Shown: positions 43,523 to 54,358 of the stretch, piece by piece
Layout: every line of letters starts with the position of its first letter
Position numbering within the stretch: position 1 is the first letter of the stretch
Assembly: GCA_949825045.1 (NCBI GenBank)
Contig: OX463807.1
Span: forward strand, 40,382,749-40,446,748
DNA length: 64,000 bases
Reading direction: 5' to 3'
Source of the DNA: Argyresthia goedartella
Lineage: Eukaryota; Arthropoda; Insecta; Lepidoptera; Argyresthiidae
Program-made: the position numbers and the translations under genes
The notes under the pieces: generated by a model
What the model was told of the DNA's origin: nothing
The model's database searches: none
Seen by the model: the letters and a program-made list of their open reading frames with translations, nothing else

Positions 43523-43742
43523 ATAGTCTTTTCAGGTTAGTATGGTAATATCGGTCATTGACTCCTCTCTACCCCTACTGTGTGCCCGTGATTGGGTTAG
43601 CGATACTTAGTTATCACGTCAAACGTTCGAAAATACTGTCGTTGGTAGCGGTAACCAAACGTTACCGCGTTTACCATGTATGATTCGGTTCGCAGTGGCA
43701 GTCGGGTCAATGACCGCTATCGCAATGCAAGTATAGACTATA
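43523..43742. mobile_element. MITE with TA target, Tc1/mariner-like
   Basis: Inverted ends TAGTCTTTTCAGGTTAGTAT and (inverted) TAGTCTATACTTGCATTGCG both lead into CGGTCATTGAC. TA lies on each side. About 220 bp, non-coding. It lies ~110 bp upstream of the BEL/Pao 5' LTR. Confidence 0.6.
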
Positions 43743-43851
43743 TTACCTCTACAGGAAATGCTAGAACATAAATGATGGCAACATAAGTTACATATTATCG
43801 GTTGTCCGTAGTAACAATATCCCTCAATTATGAGGAAACGGAGAAGCTTTT

Positions 43852-44038
43852 TGTCGTGGCGTAAGGCCGGCAGCCTCCTTGGCTCGCTGGCCGGCGAGGC
43901 TAGATGTTATGACGGAAAAAGAAAAGGAAGCCAGGACAGAACGATAGAGCAGGGGACTGACCGATAGACGTAAAAATAAAAGGGTGACGAAAAATCTGGA
44001 GCAAATCTTTGATTGCTAGACCTTTGGTAGACCAAACA
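43852..44038 (+). repeat. BEL/Pao 5' LTR
   Basis: 187 bp, TG...CA ends, nearly identical to 49425-49611. It contains no clear TATA box; an AATAAAAG word lies in its middle third (near 43975). Confidence 0.95.
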
Positions 44039-44096
44039 AAGTGGTCCTTCGAAGACAACTGACCAGCACTGTGGATCCAGTGTAACGACAAAAGGT

Positions 44097-45908
44097 ATGC
44101 CGCTGACCCGCTCCCAGGCAAAAAATATGGAGGCCAGCAGGCTAGACGAGCCGACGACGACGTCGCCCGCTGATGAGACGCCCGCTGACGAGGTGCCCGC
44201 GGGTGGCTGTGATGACGACGCGATTTCCCTCAGGTCGATGACATCCGCCATATCGGTAGCCTCGACCACCAGACGCAGACAGCTTGAGCTGGAGACTGCG
44301 GAAGCAATGGCTGCCATTGAGCTGGAGGAAGCGAAGGCAAAAGCGGCAGCCGAGCAGCAACGACGAGCCTCGGACGTGAAGAGGCGGCTGCTTACCACAA
44401 GACTAGCCCTGCAAACGGCCGCTTTGGAAGACGAGGGAAGACGCAGCCGTGCATCCTCTCGAGCGTCGTCGGTCACCGACATGCGACCGACGATGAAGAC
44501 TATTCTTCAAATGCCCACAGTGACAGCAGCGGCTTGCGACGCAGCCCGACCCAAAGACCACCGAGACCACCCCGAAATGACGAAAACCGGTGATATGGCG
44601 AAGTTCCTAGCAAGACAGACATCGATCAAGGAGCTACCACAGTTCTGCGGAGACCCCGAAGAGTGGCCCTTATTCTACGCACAGTTCGTGACGACGACCC
44701 GACTATGCGGATACAGCGACGACGAAAACATCGCCCGGCTAGCAAAATGCCTTAAAGGGCACGCCCGCGAAGCTGTATCGGCCCTGCTCGTCACTGCAAC
44801 AAACCTAGAAATCATCATAAAAACATTACGGCTGCGATTCGGACGACCGGAACTGTTGCTTGAGGTAATGTTATTGAAAATTCATAACATTCGTGACATA
44901 CGTCAAGACGACGTCAATCTACTCATAGAGTACGCGACCATAGTGCAAAACATTGTCGCGACCATGAAAATGACAAATGAGGTCGGTCATCTGACGAACC
45001 CGACCTTGATTCGAGAAATAATCGGCAAGTTACCGATGACGCTGAAGTACCAGTGGAGTTTCTCTATAGCGAGTAGAGGTGAGAGCAAAATTAATCTCAA
45101 CGACGTGTCAGAGTGGTTGATGATGGTAGCAAATGCCGCGACGACTATTGCACCGCTGCCTACTGCTGACCGACAACACCATCAACACACAAAGCAGGAG
45201 AAGAAGTTCGTACATGCCACCACACCCACCACCTCAATGACAACAGCCCCAACGCGAACCACCTGCGCACTGTGTCAACACGAACACGCCCTGAACAACT
45301 GCTCTGAATTTAAACGCCTTTCCATAGACGATCGCTGGAAATTGGTGACCGAGAGAAAGCTGTGCTTCTGCTGCCTCTCGCTGAGTCACCAGCTTAAGAG
45401 CTGCAGGAGGAAGACCAAGTGTTCCGAAGGGCAATGCACCAGACTACATCACCCGCTGCTACACGCCGCGCCACGCAACGAGACTAACGAGCGGGCGCAG
45501 ACTGCGGCGACGGTGAACCATTGCGGCGACGCGACATCCACTATTCTCCTAAAGGTGGCACCAGTGGTCATCTCTGGACCGAGCGGGGACGTGGAGGCTC
45601 TAGCGCTACTAGACGAGGGAGCGACGGTGTCACTGATTGACGACTCTCTACTGAAGTGGGCCGGTATCACAGGACCAACCACGACGCTGCAATTACGAGG
45701 GGCCACCGGAATGAGGACGAGCGAGCCAAACTCCAAGAGGGTCAACATCACCGTTCGTGGCCGAGCTAAAGAAGAGCGCTTCGTTTTGTATAATATGAGA
45801 TCTGTAAATAATTTATACTTGCCTGTACATAATGTAAATATTAATGGACTACTGAACGACTTCCCACACCTGACTGACCTCCTACAACACATCGACAGAC
45901 TGACCTAA
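44097..45908 (+). CDS. BEL/Pao gag plus protease, ends at premature stop
   Basis: 603 residues. The N-terminal ~130 residues are Ala/Glu-rich and helical. About 155-350 is a DUF1759-type gag core (LPQFCGDPEEWPLFYAQF, then LIREIIGKLPMTLKYQW). About 385-460 holds zinc-knuckle cysteines (CALCQHEH, CFCCLSLSHQLKSCR). About 485-600 is a DUF1758-type aspartic protease with the active-site-like ALLDEGATVSLID, where DEG replaces the more usual D(S/T)G. The frame ends in TAA at 45906-45908, but homologous protease/pol linker codons continue directly after it, so this is a nonsense break and not the natural end. Confidence 0.85.
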   Translation: MPLTRSQAKNMEASRLDEPTTTSPADETPADEVPAGGCDDDAISLRSMTSAISVASTTRRRQLELETAEAMAAIELEEAKAKAAAEQQRRASDVKRRLLTTRLALQTAALEDEGRRSRASSRASSVTDMRPTMKTILQMPTVTAAACDAARPKDHRDHPEMTKTGDMAKFLARQTSIKELPQFCGDPEEWPLFYAQFVTTTRLCGYSDDENIARLAKCLKGHAREAVSALLVTATNLEIIIKTLRLRFGRPELLLEVMLLKIHNIRDIRQDDVNLLIEYATIVQNIVATMKMTNEVGHLTNPTLIREIIGKLPMTLKYQWSFSIASRGESKINLNDVSEWLMMVANAATTIAPLPTADRQHHQHTKQEKKFVHATTPTTSMTTAPTRTTCALCQHEHALNNCSEFKRLSIDDRWKLVTERKLCFCCLSLSHQLKSCRRKTKCSEGQCTRLHHPLLHAAPRNETNERAQTAATVNHCGDATSTILLKVAPVVISGPSGDVEALALLDEGATVSLIDDSLLKWAGITGPTTTLQLRGATGMRTSEPNSKRVNITVRGRAKEERFVLYNMRSVNNLYLPVHNVNINGLLNDFPHLTDLLQHIDRLT

Positions 45909-46242
45909 AACGAGCGACCGCAAATACTTATAGGATCCGACAACATTGACCTAATCGTGACCAGACATGCTCATGTAGGACCGACCGGACCGATTGTGTC
46001 GGAGACAAGCTTGGGGAACATCGTGCACGGTAAACTGTCGCCATTGACACCGACGGACGCGACTATTTGCCACCTGTGCCCATGCGACGCTCTGAATGAC
46101 ATGGTGAGGCGATCGTTCTCGACTGACGGTTTCGGGACGAAACCATTCCCTGACACTCCTAGGTCGCGAGAGGATCTGAAGGCTCTCGCCATCATGGAAA
46201 AGACGACGAAACTAGTAGGTTCTGTGGAGGGACGACGCAGTA
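45909..46242 (+). pseudogene. BEL/Pao protease-RT linker, broken
   Basis: In frame with gag the codons after the TAA read ILIGSDNIDLIVTRHAHVGP, a standard BEL/Pao block at the protease C-terminus. The match continues to about 46210, where a small deletion or shift moves the reading into the frame of the pol ORF. Two lesions therefore separate gag-protease from RT. Confidence 0.8.
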
Positions 46243-49200
46243 GTGCTGCCAGACAGCCGCGCTATAGCCCAGAAGCGGCTGGTGGGTGTCACCAAGAAGA
46301 TGGACAGCATGCCGGAGTTTGCAGCGCGCTACAGAGAGAAGGTGGAGGAAAACCTGCAAAAATGCTATCTGAAGAAGCTGACGGAAACGGAGCAGGTAAC
46401 AAAGACTGACAAAACTTGGTATCTGCCACACTTCGCCGTGTTCAACCCAAATAAGCCAAACAAGCTACGCCTAGTACTTGACTGCGCAGCGAAGTCAAGC
46501 GGCAAATCGCTCAATGATTTCATACTTAGCGGACCTGACTTTCTCACATCACTAGCAGGCATCCTTTTAGGTTTCCGTTGCGGCAAGATAGCTGTGATGG
46601 GTGACATTCAAGAGATGTTTCATCGCGTACTGATCAGAGAAGAGGACCAACAAGCACAGCGGCTTCTGTGGGACGGTGGTGAGTACGCCATGAATGTGAT
46701 GACCTTTGGTGCTGTGTGTTCGCCGTCATCTGCACAGTACGTGAAGAATTTGAACGCGACCAGATTCAAGACCACGCACCCCAAGGCTGTTGACGCGATC
46801 GTAGAACACCATTACGTCGACGACTTCATCTATTCAATTGACGAGTACGACGAGGCTCTACAGGTTGTAAATGATGTGATAAGTATTCATGCTAAGGGAG
46901 GTTTTAACATGCGAAACTTTATGTCAAACTCCAAACGGCTTCTAGGACATTTGCCCGAAGATAAGCTTGCACCGGGTGGTGCAAAGATGCTCTCAGATGA
47001 TAAGAACGAGACCATGGAACGCGTTTTAGGCTTAAACTGGGACCCCGAAGACGATAGCTTCACCTTCCTATTGAAGTTCCACAAAGTTGACTGCGACATC
47101 AGCGCTGGCGTCAAAAGACCGACCAAGAGAGATGTTTTGAAGCTAGTCATGTCCGTGTTTGACCCACTGGGGTTTCTGCTCTATGTTACAGTTCAGGCCC
47201 GCATCTTACTTCAAGACATTTGGAAGTCCAAAATAGGATGGGATGATGAGATTGAAACGTGCCACTTTCACAGATGGCAAGCCTGGCTGCAAGAGCTGAA
47301 CAAGATGAGAGAGGTACGAATACCGCGCTGGCTGTCCGCTAATAACTGTGACAAGCAAGCATCTGCTGAGTTGCACGTCTTCTGCGATGCCAGCTCAAGG
47401 GCCTTTGTGAGCGTTGCTTATCTCGGAAGGAAGACGGCCGACGGAGTATGGCATGTAGCAATGGTAATGGCGCGAGCGAGGGTTGCGCCTCTAAAGGTCC
47501 TGAGCATACCTCGGCTAGAGTTACAGGCAGCCGTGATGGGAGCACGACTCTCCCAGGTTTTGAAGAGATACATAGGACTACCAATTAATAAAATAAAATT
47601 TTGGACGGACTCGAAAACTGTCCTAAGCTGGCTTAGGTCCGAGACCGGACGTTTCAAGCCTTTTGTAGCGCATCGTGTCAGCGAAGTCTTTGAGCTGACA
47701 GACGTCTGTGACTGGAGGTGGGTGCCGACAGACATGAACCCCGCTGATGATGCCACACGGGACGTTGTCATTGCCAGCAATGATAGATGGCTTCGAGAAC
47801 CCGACTTTCTTCGACAACGCGAAGAGTCATGGCCACAGGAAGATGAAAGGTCCATAGCTCTAGATCTGGATGACGTTGAGGTGAAGGCGGTAAATCTACT
47901 GACTTCTGAAGCAAATGGAGCCCTGCCAGATGACAGCCGGTTCTCATCGTACTGGAGACTAATCAGAAGCGCCGCCTGGATCTTTCGCTTCATCCACAAC
48001 TCCAGAGGCTTGGGAAACAGACGAACCGGCGAACTCACGGCCAGTGACCTGAGGTCTGCTGAAACTGCGTGGGTTAAAGAAAGTCAAAGGCGGAATTACT
48101 CACGAGAAATTGCTTCGATACTATCGACGGAGTTTGTGGACAAGACGAGCTCTCTGCGACAGTTGACACCCTTCTTAGATGCCGATGGTGTTCTTCGAGT
48201 TTCAGGAAGAATAACAGCATCTAATGTAGCCGAAGGCACAAAACATCCTGCGATCTTGCATCCAAAAGACACCTTTACAAAGCTGCTACTCCAACAGTAC
48301 CACAAGGATGCGGGACATGCTGGCCGAGAGATGACTTTGAACAACGTCAGACAACGATTTTGGATATGCAACGGTCGGAATGCAGTGAAGGCAACCTGGA
48401 ATACGTGTCAAAAATGCAAGATTGACAAGGCGAAACCAGTTCCACCTCTAATGGGACAACTGCCCGACGTAAGGCTCAAGACCGGGGGACGAGCGTTTCG
48501 CTTTACTGGACTTGATTATTTTGGACCCATGACGGTCAAGGTTGGCCGGAGACACGAGAAAAGGTATGGTGCCTTGTTCACTTGCCTCGCGGTCAGAGCT
48601 GTACACGTAGAGCTCGTTCACGACCTGACAACTAGCAGTGCGATAATGGCACTAAGACGGTTTATTGCAAGACGAGGCTGCCCGGAACAGATATGGTGCG
48701 ACAATGCAACTACCTTTAAGGGAGCAGACAATGAGCTGAAGCAATCGGTTCGTGCGATAGATCAAGAGGAACTACTACGCTACGGAAGTATCAGGCAGAT
48801 CGAGTGGCATTTTATTGCGCCGCAGGCCCCCCACATGGGCGGATGCTGGGAGCGCCTGGTTCGGTCCATAAAAACGGCTATGAAGGCGACACTGAAAGAA
48901 GTTGTTCCAAGCGACCGGACCCTACAGACGGTGGTTGCCGAGGCAGAAGCTATAGTCAACACCCGACCCCTAACTTACGTCCCACTCGACCATGTAGACG
49001 ACTTGCCCTTGACACCAAATGACTTCTTACTGGCCAAAACTAACGATTTTGACCAGCCCTTCGGAAGCTTCGGTGACGGTGACCTGCTGAGACGAAACTG
49101 GAGGGAAGGACAACGACTTGCTGACTTAGTCTGGAAGCGTTGGCTCAAGGAGTACCTACCGACTTTGACAAGACGGGACAAATGGTACGGACCAACGTCT

Positions 49201-49437
49201 CGACCAATAACGGACGGTGACTTAGTTATTATAGCAGATGACCAGGCGCCCTGTAACCTCTGGCTACGAGGTGTCGTGACAAAAACATACAGAGGACCCG
49301 ATGGACTAGTCCGTGTAGCTGACGTGAATACCAGACTGGGACCGTACCGACGAGCAGCAGCCAGGCTCTGCCGGCTGGACGTCCAACCACCGGGAGTATT
49401 GGCTCCCAATACTGGAGATGGGGATGTCGTGGCGTAA
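46243..49437 (+). CDS. BEL/Pao pol: RT, RNase H, integrase (1064 codons)
   Basis: The ATG at 46243 is only the first Met after the upstream lesions; homologous codons begin slightly earlier ([11 protein letters not shown]). Reverse transcriptase has [28 protein letters not shown] and the catalytic YVDDF at 191-195. RNase H follows with FCDASSRAF (Asp382) and [11 protein letters not shown]. Integrase has the HHCC-type zinc module ([10 protein letters not shown] ... CQKCK) and core motifs [18 protein letters not shown] and [14 protein letters not shown]5641-type tail ends in the 3' LTR, with the stop 13 bases inside it. No internal stops are seen. Cytoplasmic reverse transcription and nuclear integration are the family's roles. 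Confidence 0.9.
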   Translation: MLPDSRAIAQKRLVGVTKKMDSMPEFAARYREKVEENLQKCYLKKLTETEQVTKTDKTWYLPHFAVFNPNKPNKLRLVLDCAAKSSGKSLNDFILSGPDFLTSLAGILLGFRCGKIAVMGDIQEMFHRVLIREEDQQAQRLLWDGGEYAMNVMTFGAVCSPSSAQYVKNLNATRFKTTHPKAVDAIVEHHYVDDFIYSIDEYDEALQVVNDVISIHAKGGFNMRNFMSNSKRLLGHLPEDKLAPGGAKMLSDDKNETMERVLGLNWDPEDDSFTFLLKFHKVDCDISAGVKRPTKRDVLKLVMSVFDPLGFLLYVTVQARILLQDIWKSKIGWDDEIETCHFHRWQAWLQELNKMREVRIPRWLSANNCDKQASAELHVFCDASSRAFVSVAYLGRKTADGVWHVAMVMARARVAPLKVLSIPRLELQAAVMGARLSQVLKRYIGLPINKIKFWTDSKTVLSWLRSETGRFKPFVAHRVSEVFELTDVCDWRWVPTDMNPADDATRDVVIASNDRWLREPDFLRQREESWPQEDERSIALDLDDVEVKAVNLLTSEANGALPDDSRFSSYWRLIRSAAWIFRFIHNSRGLGNRRTGELTASDLRSAETAWVKESQRRNYSREIASILSTEFVDKTSSLRQLTPFLDADGVLRVSGRITASNVAEGTKHPAILHPKDTFTKLLLQQYHKDAGHAGREMTLNNVRQRFWICNGRNAVKATWNTCQKCKIDKAKPVPPLMGQLPDVRLKTGGRAFRFTGLDYFGPMTVKVGRRHEKRYGALFTCLAVRAVHVELVHDLTTSSAIMALRRFIARRGCPEQIWCDNATTFKGADNELKQSVRAIDQEELLRYGSIRQIEWHFIAPQAPHMGGCWERLVRSIKTAMKATLKEVVPSDRTLQTVVAEAEAIVNTRPLTYVPLDHVDDLPLTPNDFLLAKTNDFDQPFGSFGDGDLLRRNWREGQRLADLVWKRWLKEYLPTLTRRDKWYGPTSRPITDGDLVIIADDQAPCNLWLRGVVTKTYRGPDGLVRVADVNTRLGPYRRAAARLCRLDVQPPGVLAPNTGDGDVVA

Positions 49438-49611
49438 GGCCGGCAGCCTCCTTGGCTCGCTGGCCGGCGAGGCTAGATGTTATGACGGAAAAAGAAAAGG
49501 AAGCCAGGACAGAACGATAGAGTAGGGGACTGACCGATAGACGTAAAAATAAAAGGGTGACGAAAAATCTGGAGCAAATCTTTGATTGCTAGACCTTTGG
49601 TAGACCAAACA
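49425..49611 (+). repeat. BEL/Pao 3' LTR
   Basis: 187 bp; matches the 5' LTR with a single C/T difference. The pol stop codon overlaps its first 13 bases. The flank CTTAT follows. Confidence 0.95.
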
Positions 49612-49639
49612 CTTATGTTATAATAAAAAAAATCTTTAT

Positions 49640-50165
49640 ATCGTCCGTCTCCTATTTTATTTATTTATTTTTCTTTTCACCAAAATATAGAAGTGTATTA
49701 TAGATACTCATACATAAATATATACCCACTAACTCAAAAACACATAGACACCCACACACACACACAGGCAGACAGACACGCACACACACCCGCATGCACA
49801 GATGCTATCACTACACTACACGCACAAACTCACACGCGCACTCATATCCGCAAATATCAAAACGTAAATATAAAAATTTATATTTAATATTTTCTAAATT
49901 ATTTATTATGTACCTACCCACTCTTTTTATATTGTAGTAGCAAATGCGTACCCATTTAAAAAAAAAAACGTCTATGTATCTCGAGAGGTGGAGGCCAGGG
50001 GATACATGGCACAGGGTCGAAACTATTTTGGACTCCCGTCTCCCACTCACTGCTTCTTAGACTGCATGATTACTAGTTTGACCTACCTACTAAACCTACA
50101 ATATGTATTGTGTTCTTGGGAGAAAATAAATAAATATTTCATTTCCATTTCATTTCATTTAAATA
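49640..50165 (+). repeat. CA-rich tract and LINE 3'-UTR tail
   Basis: 49740-49850 is CA-rich low complexity giving spurious His/Thr frames. From about 49975 a GAGAGGTGGAGGCCAGGGG block leads to AATAAATAAATATTTCATTT with an (ATTTC)n tail at 50135-50160, the pattern of a 5'-truncated plus-strand LINE 3' end. The two parts may be one or two insertions. Confidence 0.5.
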
Positions 50166-50452
50166 CTGCGTAGTATATTCATTTCCTGCCAAGCTATACT
50201 AATATAACCTCAGCAGAAGTAAAATAAGTAGGCCGGGAGTTCTGGCGAAGGCCACAGTGAACGCGCGGGGACTAGGGGCCGTGGTGAGTGCGAATCGGCC
50301 CGTGGCACCTCACGTGGGGCCTTTGGACTAGTGTGCAGGTGTCACAGACGATGCGATGGTTATGACGATATTTTTAATACCAGACAGTGCACTTAGATGG
50401 GAGGCGATGAATACAAGATATGGTGTACATGATTTTAATTAAAAACCAGGTC
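50166..50452. other. Unassigned stretch
   Basis: Moderately GC-rich near 50230-50320 (GGCCCGTGGCACCTCACGTG). No gene or repeat is recognised. Confidence 0.3.
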
Positions 50453-50822
50453 ATTTTTAGGATTCTGTACCCAAAGGGTAAAGTGGGACCCTATTCCGCT
50501 GTTCGTCCGTCCGTCTGTCACCAGGCTGTATCTCATGAGGTGATAGTTGGACAGTTGAAATGTTCACAGATGGTGTATTTCTGTTGCCGCTATAACAGCA
50601 AATACTAAAAAACAAGAAATAAATATATTTATCTGTACACCGCATACAAACTTATGAATACACCTGGTTACGTACATAGAGTGTGAAAGAAGCCGCACCA
50701 ATAACTTTGTAAACAACATTTTGCTATGTAAAATCCAAACTATTCGCTCCACACCATCCCTACCATTGTACGGTGGTACGGAACCCTTCGTGCGCGCGTT
50801 CGACTCGCACTTGACCGGTTTT
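50453..50822 (+). repeat. Dispersed GGGTTCCGTACC repeat, copy 3
   Basis: Same family and orientation as 395-822, with the start altered to AGGATTCTGTACCCAAAGGG. It contains the GTCCGTCCGTC tandem, the GTTGCCGCTATAAC block and the CGCACCAATAACTTTGTAAA block, and ends CTCGCACTTGACCGGTTTTG. Confidence 0.75.
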
Positions 50823-51149
50823 GTGTTTTGTTTGAAGAAAGGTGGAGTCATGGAGTCAAGCTTGTGGCCATATTGAAATGACTAGGCGCCCGCCTCAGTC
50901 ACTTCAGGATGGCCACAAGCGGCAGCGGTTACATCTAGCTCGCTAACTCAGGTTTAAGAAGCGCATAAAAATGACAAATAACTCTAAAAACCTGAGAGCG
51001 GTGTGCCGAGGTAATTTCCTGTTGTTTTCGTTATCATGTAGTTGCTGACGTCACCGGTGTGATTGGAGCAAACATTTGGTAACGTTACAGAACACCTGTG
51101 GCACAACAAGATTGGCTGAGGGGAATGAAATGTAAACATAATAAATATA

Positions 51150-51320
51150 CCTAATAGTAAGACATGAGTGCTCCGTGTGTGTCAAAGGAGTTTCACGCTT
51201 GCTTCTCACACAGGAGATGCGGGTGCGAATCCTGATCATGTACCAATGAGATAATTCATTTATCTTAAGTACATTATCGGACGTTCCGGGTTTCGGATGA
51301 CATGTTAATAGTTTTGTAAT
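51150..51320 (+). repeat. tRNA-derived SINE, partial or decayed copy
   Basis: Shares CGTGTGTGTCAAAGGAGTTT, CACGCTTGCTTCTCACAC, GGAGATGCGGGTGCGAATCC and the TACCAATGAGATAATT block with the intact copy at 63548. The B-box region GGGTGCGAATCCT is degenerate. It merges into LINE-E at about 51350. Confidence 0.7.
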
Positions 51321-51359
51321 AATTTATCCCTACTTATTAAGTATGATATAATGATATTA

Positions 51360-53400
51360 TAAAATTTGCTAATGCACCGGCTTCCACGACTAAGTATTTA
51401 AATTCGTCACCTTTGTCTGCTGTTGCAATATTAAAAGATAATGTCTCAGAGTGTGCTTCATACTTGAATTTTAAGCACGTCACAAGTTCAGATGTCGTAA
51501 AGGCATTTAAATTGATAAATGTTAAGAAAACGAATGATCTTTGGGGACTCTCTGTTCACGTCGTTAAATCCCTGATCGAATTAATTGCACCTGACCTAGC
51601 GGTCATTTTCAACAATTGTATAGACTGCGGTGAATTTCCTGATTTAATGAAACAAAGTAAGATAATTCCCCTCTTCAAAGCAGGTAGTACTCAAGACCCC
51701 ACCAATTTCAGACCTATATCAATACTACCAACATTTAGTAAAATTTTTGAGAAATTAATCTTATCACAGCTATTACATCATTTTGAATCAAATAAGCTAA
51801 TGCATAACAAACAGTTTGGATTCACTCGCGGTCGTTCAACAACAGATGCCGGAATTCAGTTCATTGAAAGTATTTTTGATGCCTGGGAAGAGTCACAAGA
51901 TGCCCTAGGCATTTTTTGTGACTTATCTAAGGCTTTTGATTGCGTTTGTCATGAAACATTGATCAGGAAATTACATCATTATGGAGTTAGAGACACGTCA
52001 TTGAATTTGTTAAAATCTTATCTGAACGGAAGAATACAAAGGGTAGACGTAAACGGAGAACGATCACCAGGATCATTGGTTTCTTTGGGCGTGCCACAGG
52101 GCTCAATATTGGGACCCTTCCTATTCCTCATCTATATAAACGACTTACCCTATCTAGGAAGGGACTGTCATGATATGGTACTGTTTGCTGATGACACCTC
52201 ACTTATTTTTAAAACAAAGCGAAACCAACACGCTACTGATGATCACGTGAACAATACCATATCAAGAGTGGTAAATTGGTTTAATGTTAATAATTTGCTA
52301 TTAAATGAGAAAAAGACTAAATGTGTTAAGTTTCTTACTACTAACGTTAAAAATAATCAGACATGTATAACAATTAAAAATGAGGATTTGGAATTGGTAA
52401 CCAGCACAGTGTTTCTAGGTATAACGTTGGATTCCAAACTCCAATGGGGTCCACATATTGATAAGCTATCGAACAGACTGAGCTCTGCAGCTTTTGCATG
52501 CAGGAAAATCCGTCACTTGACAGATTTAAAAACAGCCAGATTAGTTTATTTTAGTTATTTTCATAGTATTATGTCCTACGGTATTCTGCTCTGGGGCAGT
52601 GCTGCTGACATAAACACTATTTTTGTGCTGCAGAAGCGGGCTGTTCGTGCGATTTATAAAATTTATAAAATGAATAATAGAGATTCTCTTAGAAATAAGT
52701 TTAAAGAAGTAAATATATTGACAGTCCATAGTCAATATATTTACGAGAATATTATGTATGTCCATAAGAACATTGTTAACTTTCGAAGAAACTGTGATAT
52801 ACATAACTTTAATACTAGAAACAAGGACAAACTTGCAGTGCCCACTACTCGGCTCCATAAAATAAAAAACTCGTTCAAGGGTAATTGTGTAAGATTTTAC
52901 AATAAACTCCCAAGCACTTTGACAGATCTATCAATTAATAAGTTCAAGAAATACATCAAGCAAAGGCTTATTTCTAAAGCTTACTACAGTATTAAAGAGT
53001 ACATAGACGATAAAAATGCTTGGGACTGAATTGTTCTAATTAATTGTGAGCATCCTCACTGCCAGAGTTTCTTTTACTGGACACTTGGAGGCCTTTTACA
53101 CCTCCAAAGATTAATTTAATTATACAACTCTTGACTGTGGGGACCATTTACATCTCCTATTATCATTGTATTATTGACTAAAGAGACTATACATCTCTGT
53201 TATTTATATTTTAATTATTTTATTATGACATGAGACTCTTTACATCTCTCAGAAACAATAATTAAGTACTTTTTTTTTTTTCTGATAATATGATAATAAT
53301 ACCAAATGTTCTGTAAAAAATGAAATGAAATGACATGTGAAAGTGCCCTTGTGGCCTATTTACAGAATAAACGTTTTGAGTTTTGAGTTTTTTTGAGTTT
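51360..53400 (+). mobile_element. LINE-E, 5'-truncated, open reverse transcriptase
   Basis: Coding homology starts abruptly at about 51360, ahead of the first ATG (51413), which indicates 5' truncation. The reverse transcriptase frame is open to 53029. The 3' UTR contains four similar words around TTTACATCTCT at 40-50 bp spacing and ends in TTTTGAGT repeats near 53380-53400. A separate LINE-like tail with TTTGGAATTTGGAATTTG follows at 53410-53572. Confidence 0.85.
51413..53029 (+). CDS. LINE-E ORF2 C-terminal half: reverse transcriptase, 538 codons
   Basis: The ATG is internal; the true ORF began upstream of the truncation. Motifs in order: VKKTNDLWGLSVHVVK, FNNCIDCGEFPDLMKQSKII, FRPISILPTFSKIFEKL, FGFTRGRSTTDA, FCDLSKAFDCVCH, LGVPQGSILGPFLF and catalytic LFADDTSLIF. 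Then come thumb and C-terminal domain with FLGITLDSKLQWGPHI and SYGILLWGSAAD. There is no stop or frameshift over 1.6 kb. The endonuclease and ORF1 are missing, so the copy cannot move alone. The type is CR1/Jockey-like; expression would need an outside promoter. Confidence 0.88.
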   Translation: MSAVAILKDNVSECASYLNFKHVTSSDVVKAFKLINVKKTNDLWGLSVHVVKSLIELIAPDLAVIFNNCIDCGEFPDLMKQSKIIPLFKAGSTQDPTNFRPISILPTFSKIFEKLILSQLLHHFESNKLMHNKQFGFTRGRSTTDAGIQFIESIFDAWEESQDALGIFCDLSKAFDCVCHETLIRKLHHYGVRDTSLNLLKSYLNGRIQRVDVNGERSPGSLVSLGVPQGSILGPFLFLIYINDLPYLGRDCHDMVLFADDTSLIFKTKRNQHATDDHVNNTISRVVNWFNVNNLLLNEKKTKCVKFLTTNVKNNQTCITIKNEDLELVTSTVFLGITLDSKLQWGPHIDKLSNRLSSAAFACRKIRHLTDLKTARLVYFSYFHSIMSYGILLWGSAADINTIFVLQKRAVRAIYKIYKMNNRDSLRNKFKEVNILTVHSQYIYENIMYVHKNIVNFRRNCDIHNFNTRNKDKLAVPTTRLHKIKNSFKGNCVRFYNKLPSTLTDLSINKFKKYIKQRLISKAYYSIKEYIDDKNAWD

Positions 53401-53409
53401 TGTATTAGT

Positions 53410-53572
53410 TAAGCACAAGCAATTTTTAAAAGAGATCTAAAAATCATTCTGTGGGAGTTTGTACGCCCTACTTCTCCCACAATGGTCCAATGTAGAGAAG
53501 TAGCAAAAAATGATGATTGCTAAGTATATGTAAATATGTACAGTAATAAATTCATTTGGAATTTGGAATTTG
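53410..53572 (+). repeat. LINE-like 3' tail with (AATTTGG)n
   Basis: A short block ending AATAAATTCATTTGGAATTT plus a further GGAATTTG, a polyadenylation-like signal and short tandem tail typical of insect LINE 3' ends. No coding part remains. Confidence 0.5.
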
Positions 53573-53654
53573 AATTAGTTTAACTGTAGGTCTATGTCTG
53601 ACTATGACTATGTCGCAGTTATCGCTACTTGTTAGTAGTATTAGTCGTAAAACC

Positions 53655-53750
53655 CCTCCATCAACCCGCACTGAGCCAGCGTGGTGGAGTATGGCTTAAT
53701 CTTACTCGTATCCAGGTAAAGGCCCATGTCCCTCGGTGGCGACATTAATT
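53655..53750 (-). repeat. Fragment of the 14490 repeat family (inverted)
   Basis: The block CCTCCATCAACCCGCACTGA through CCAGCGTGGTGGAGTATGGC to CTTACTCGTATCCAGGTAAA is the reverse complement of 14630-14700 with few changes. Confidence 0.75.
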
Positions 53751-53920
53751 AGCTTCATTTATAAGATATCTATTAGGTATATTGATTATTTAATGACAAA
53801 ATTGTAGATAGCATGAAAAACTGCTGCATTTAACCTTGTAATACCTACCAAGATAGTAAAGATAGCGTATTTATTTGTTCAGACAGTCTACGTAAGCAAA
53901 TATATCGGTTACCTATATCC

Positions 53921-54358
53921 AGGGATGTCACGAATATCATAATTCGGGATACGAAGGCAGGTGAGGATGAGAATGAGCGAATGCGAACGTGAATGCGAAT
54001 TTTTTGATCAGAGCATTCAAAATAAATTCATCCTCATTTTTATTAATTACTTTAAAAATATGCACAATAATAATATCAATAAACAAGCTTTATGCACAGT
54101 AATTGTATTGTAAATGTAATGTGTACCTATATAAATATTGAATAAAGAGTTTCTTTAACCCCAAAGAGGCATATCATATTTCAGAAATAAATTGCTATTT
54201 CGCGTGGCTGCCACAGCGGATACAACTTGACCTGCATACATTCCAATTCGCAAAACATTCGCATTGGTTGATACAAATGCGATTGTTGATGCGAATGTTA
54301 AAAATGATGCGAACGATTCACATAAGCGGATGCGATGCAAATATTCGCGACATCCCTT
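53921..54358. mobile_element. hAT-like MITE rich in GCGAATGCG words
   Basis: The termini CAGGGATGTCACGAATAT and, inverted, AAGGGATGTCGCGAATAT resemble hAT ends. The interior has many GCGAATGCG/GATGCGAA words on both strands near each end (53960-54000 and 54265-54345). I could not confirm an 8-bp target duplication. Non-coding. Confidence 0.6.

Larger units (their letters stand above)
43852..49611 (+). mobile_element. BEL/Pao LTR retrotransposon
   Basis: Two 187-bp LTRs (43852-44038 and 49425-49611) start TGTCGTGG and end CCAAACA, and I find one difference (GAGCAGG versus GAGTAGG), implying a young insertion. Flanking pentamers are CTTTT and CTTAT, a near match to the expected 5-bp duplication. 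A primer-site-like TGGTCCTTCGAAGACA begins at 44042. The interior encodes gag-protease and pol in one nominal frame set, broken by one stop and one small deletion. Domain order protease, RT, RNase H, integrase and the YVDDF motif identify BEL/Pao. Confidence 0.95.

Noticed and set aside
47418..48038. 206-codon minus frame inside BEL/Pao pol
   Set aside because: Antisense shadow of the RNase H/integrase region, with no own motifs.
49693..49887. 64-codon His/Thr-rich frame
   Set aside because: It is a CA-repeat tract with no other support.
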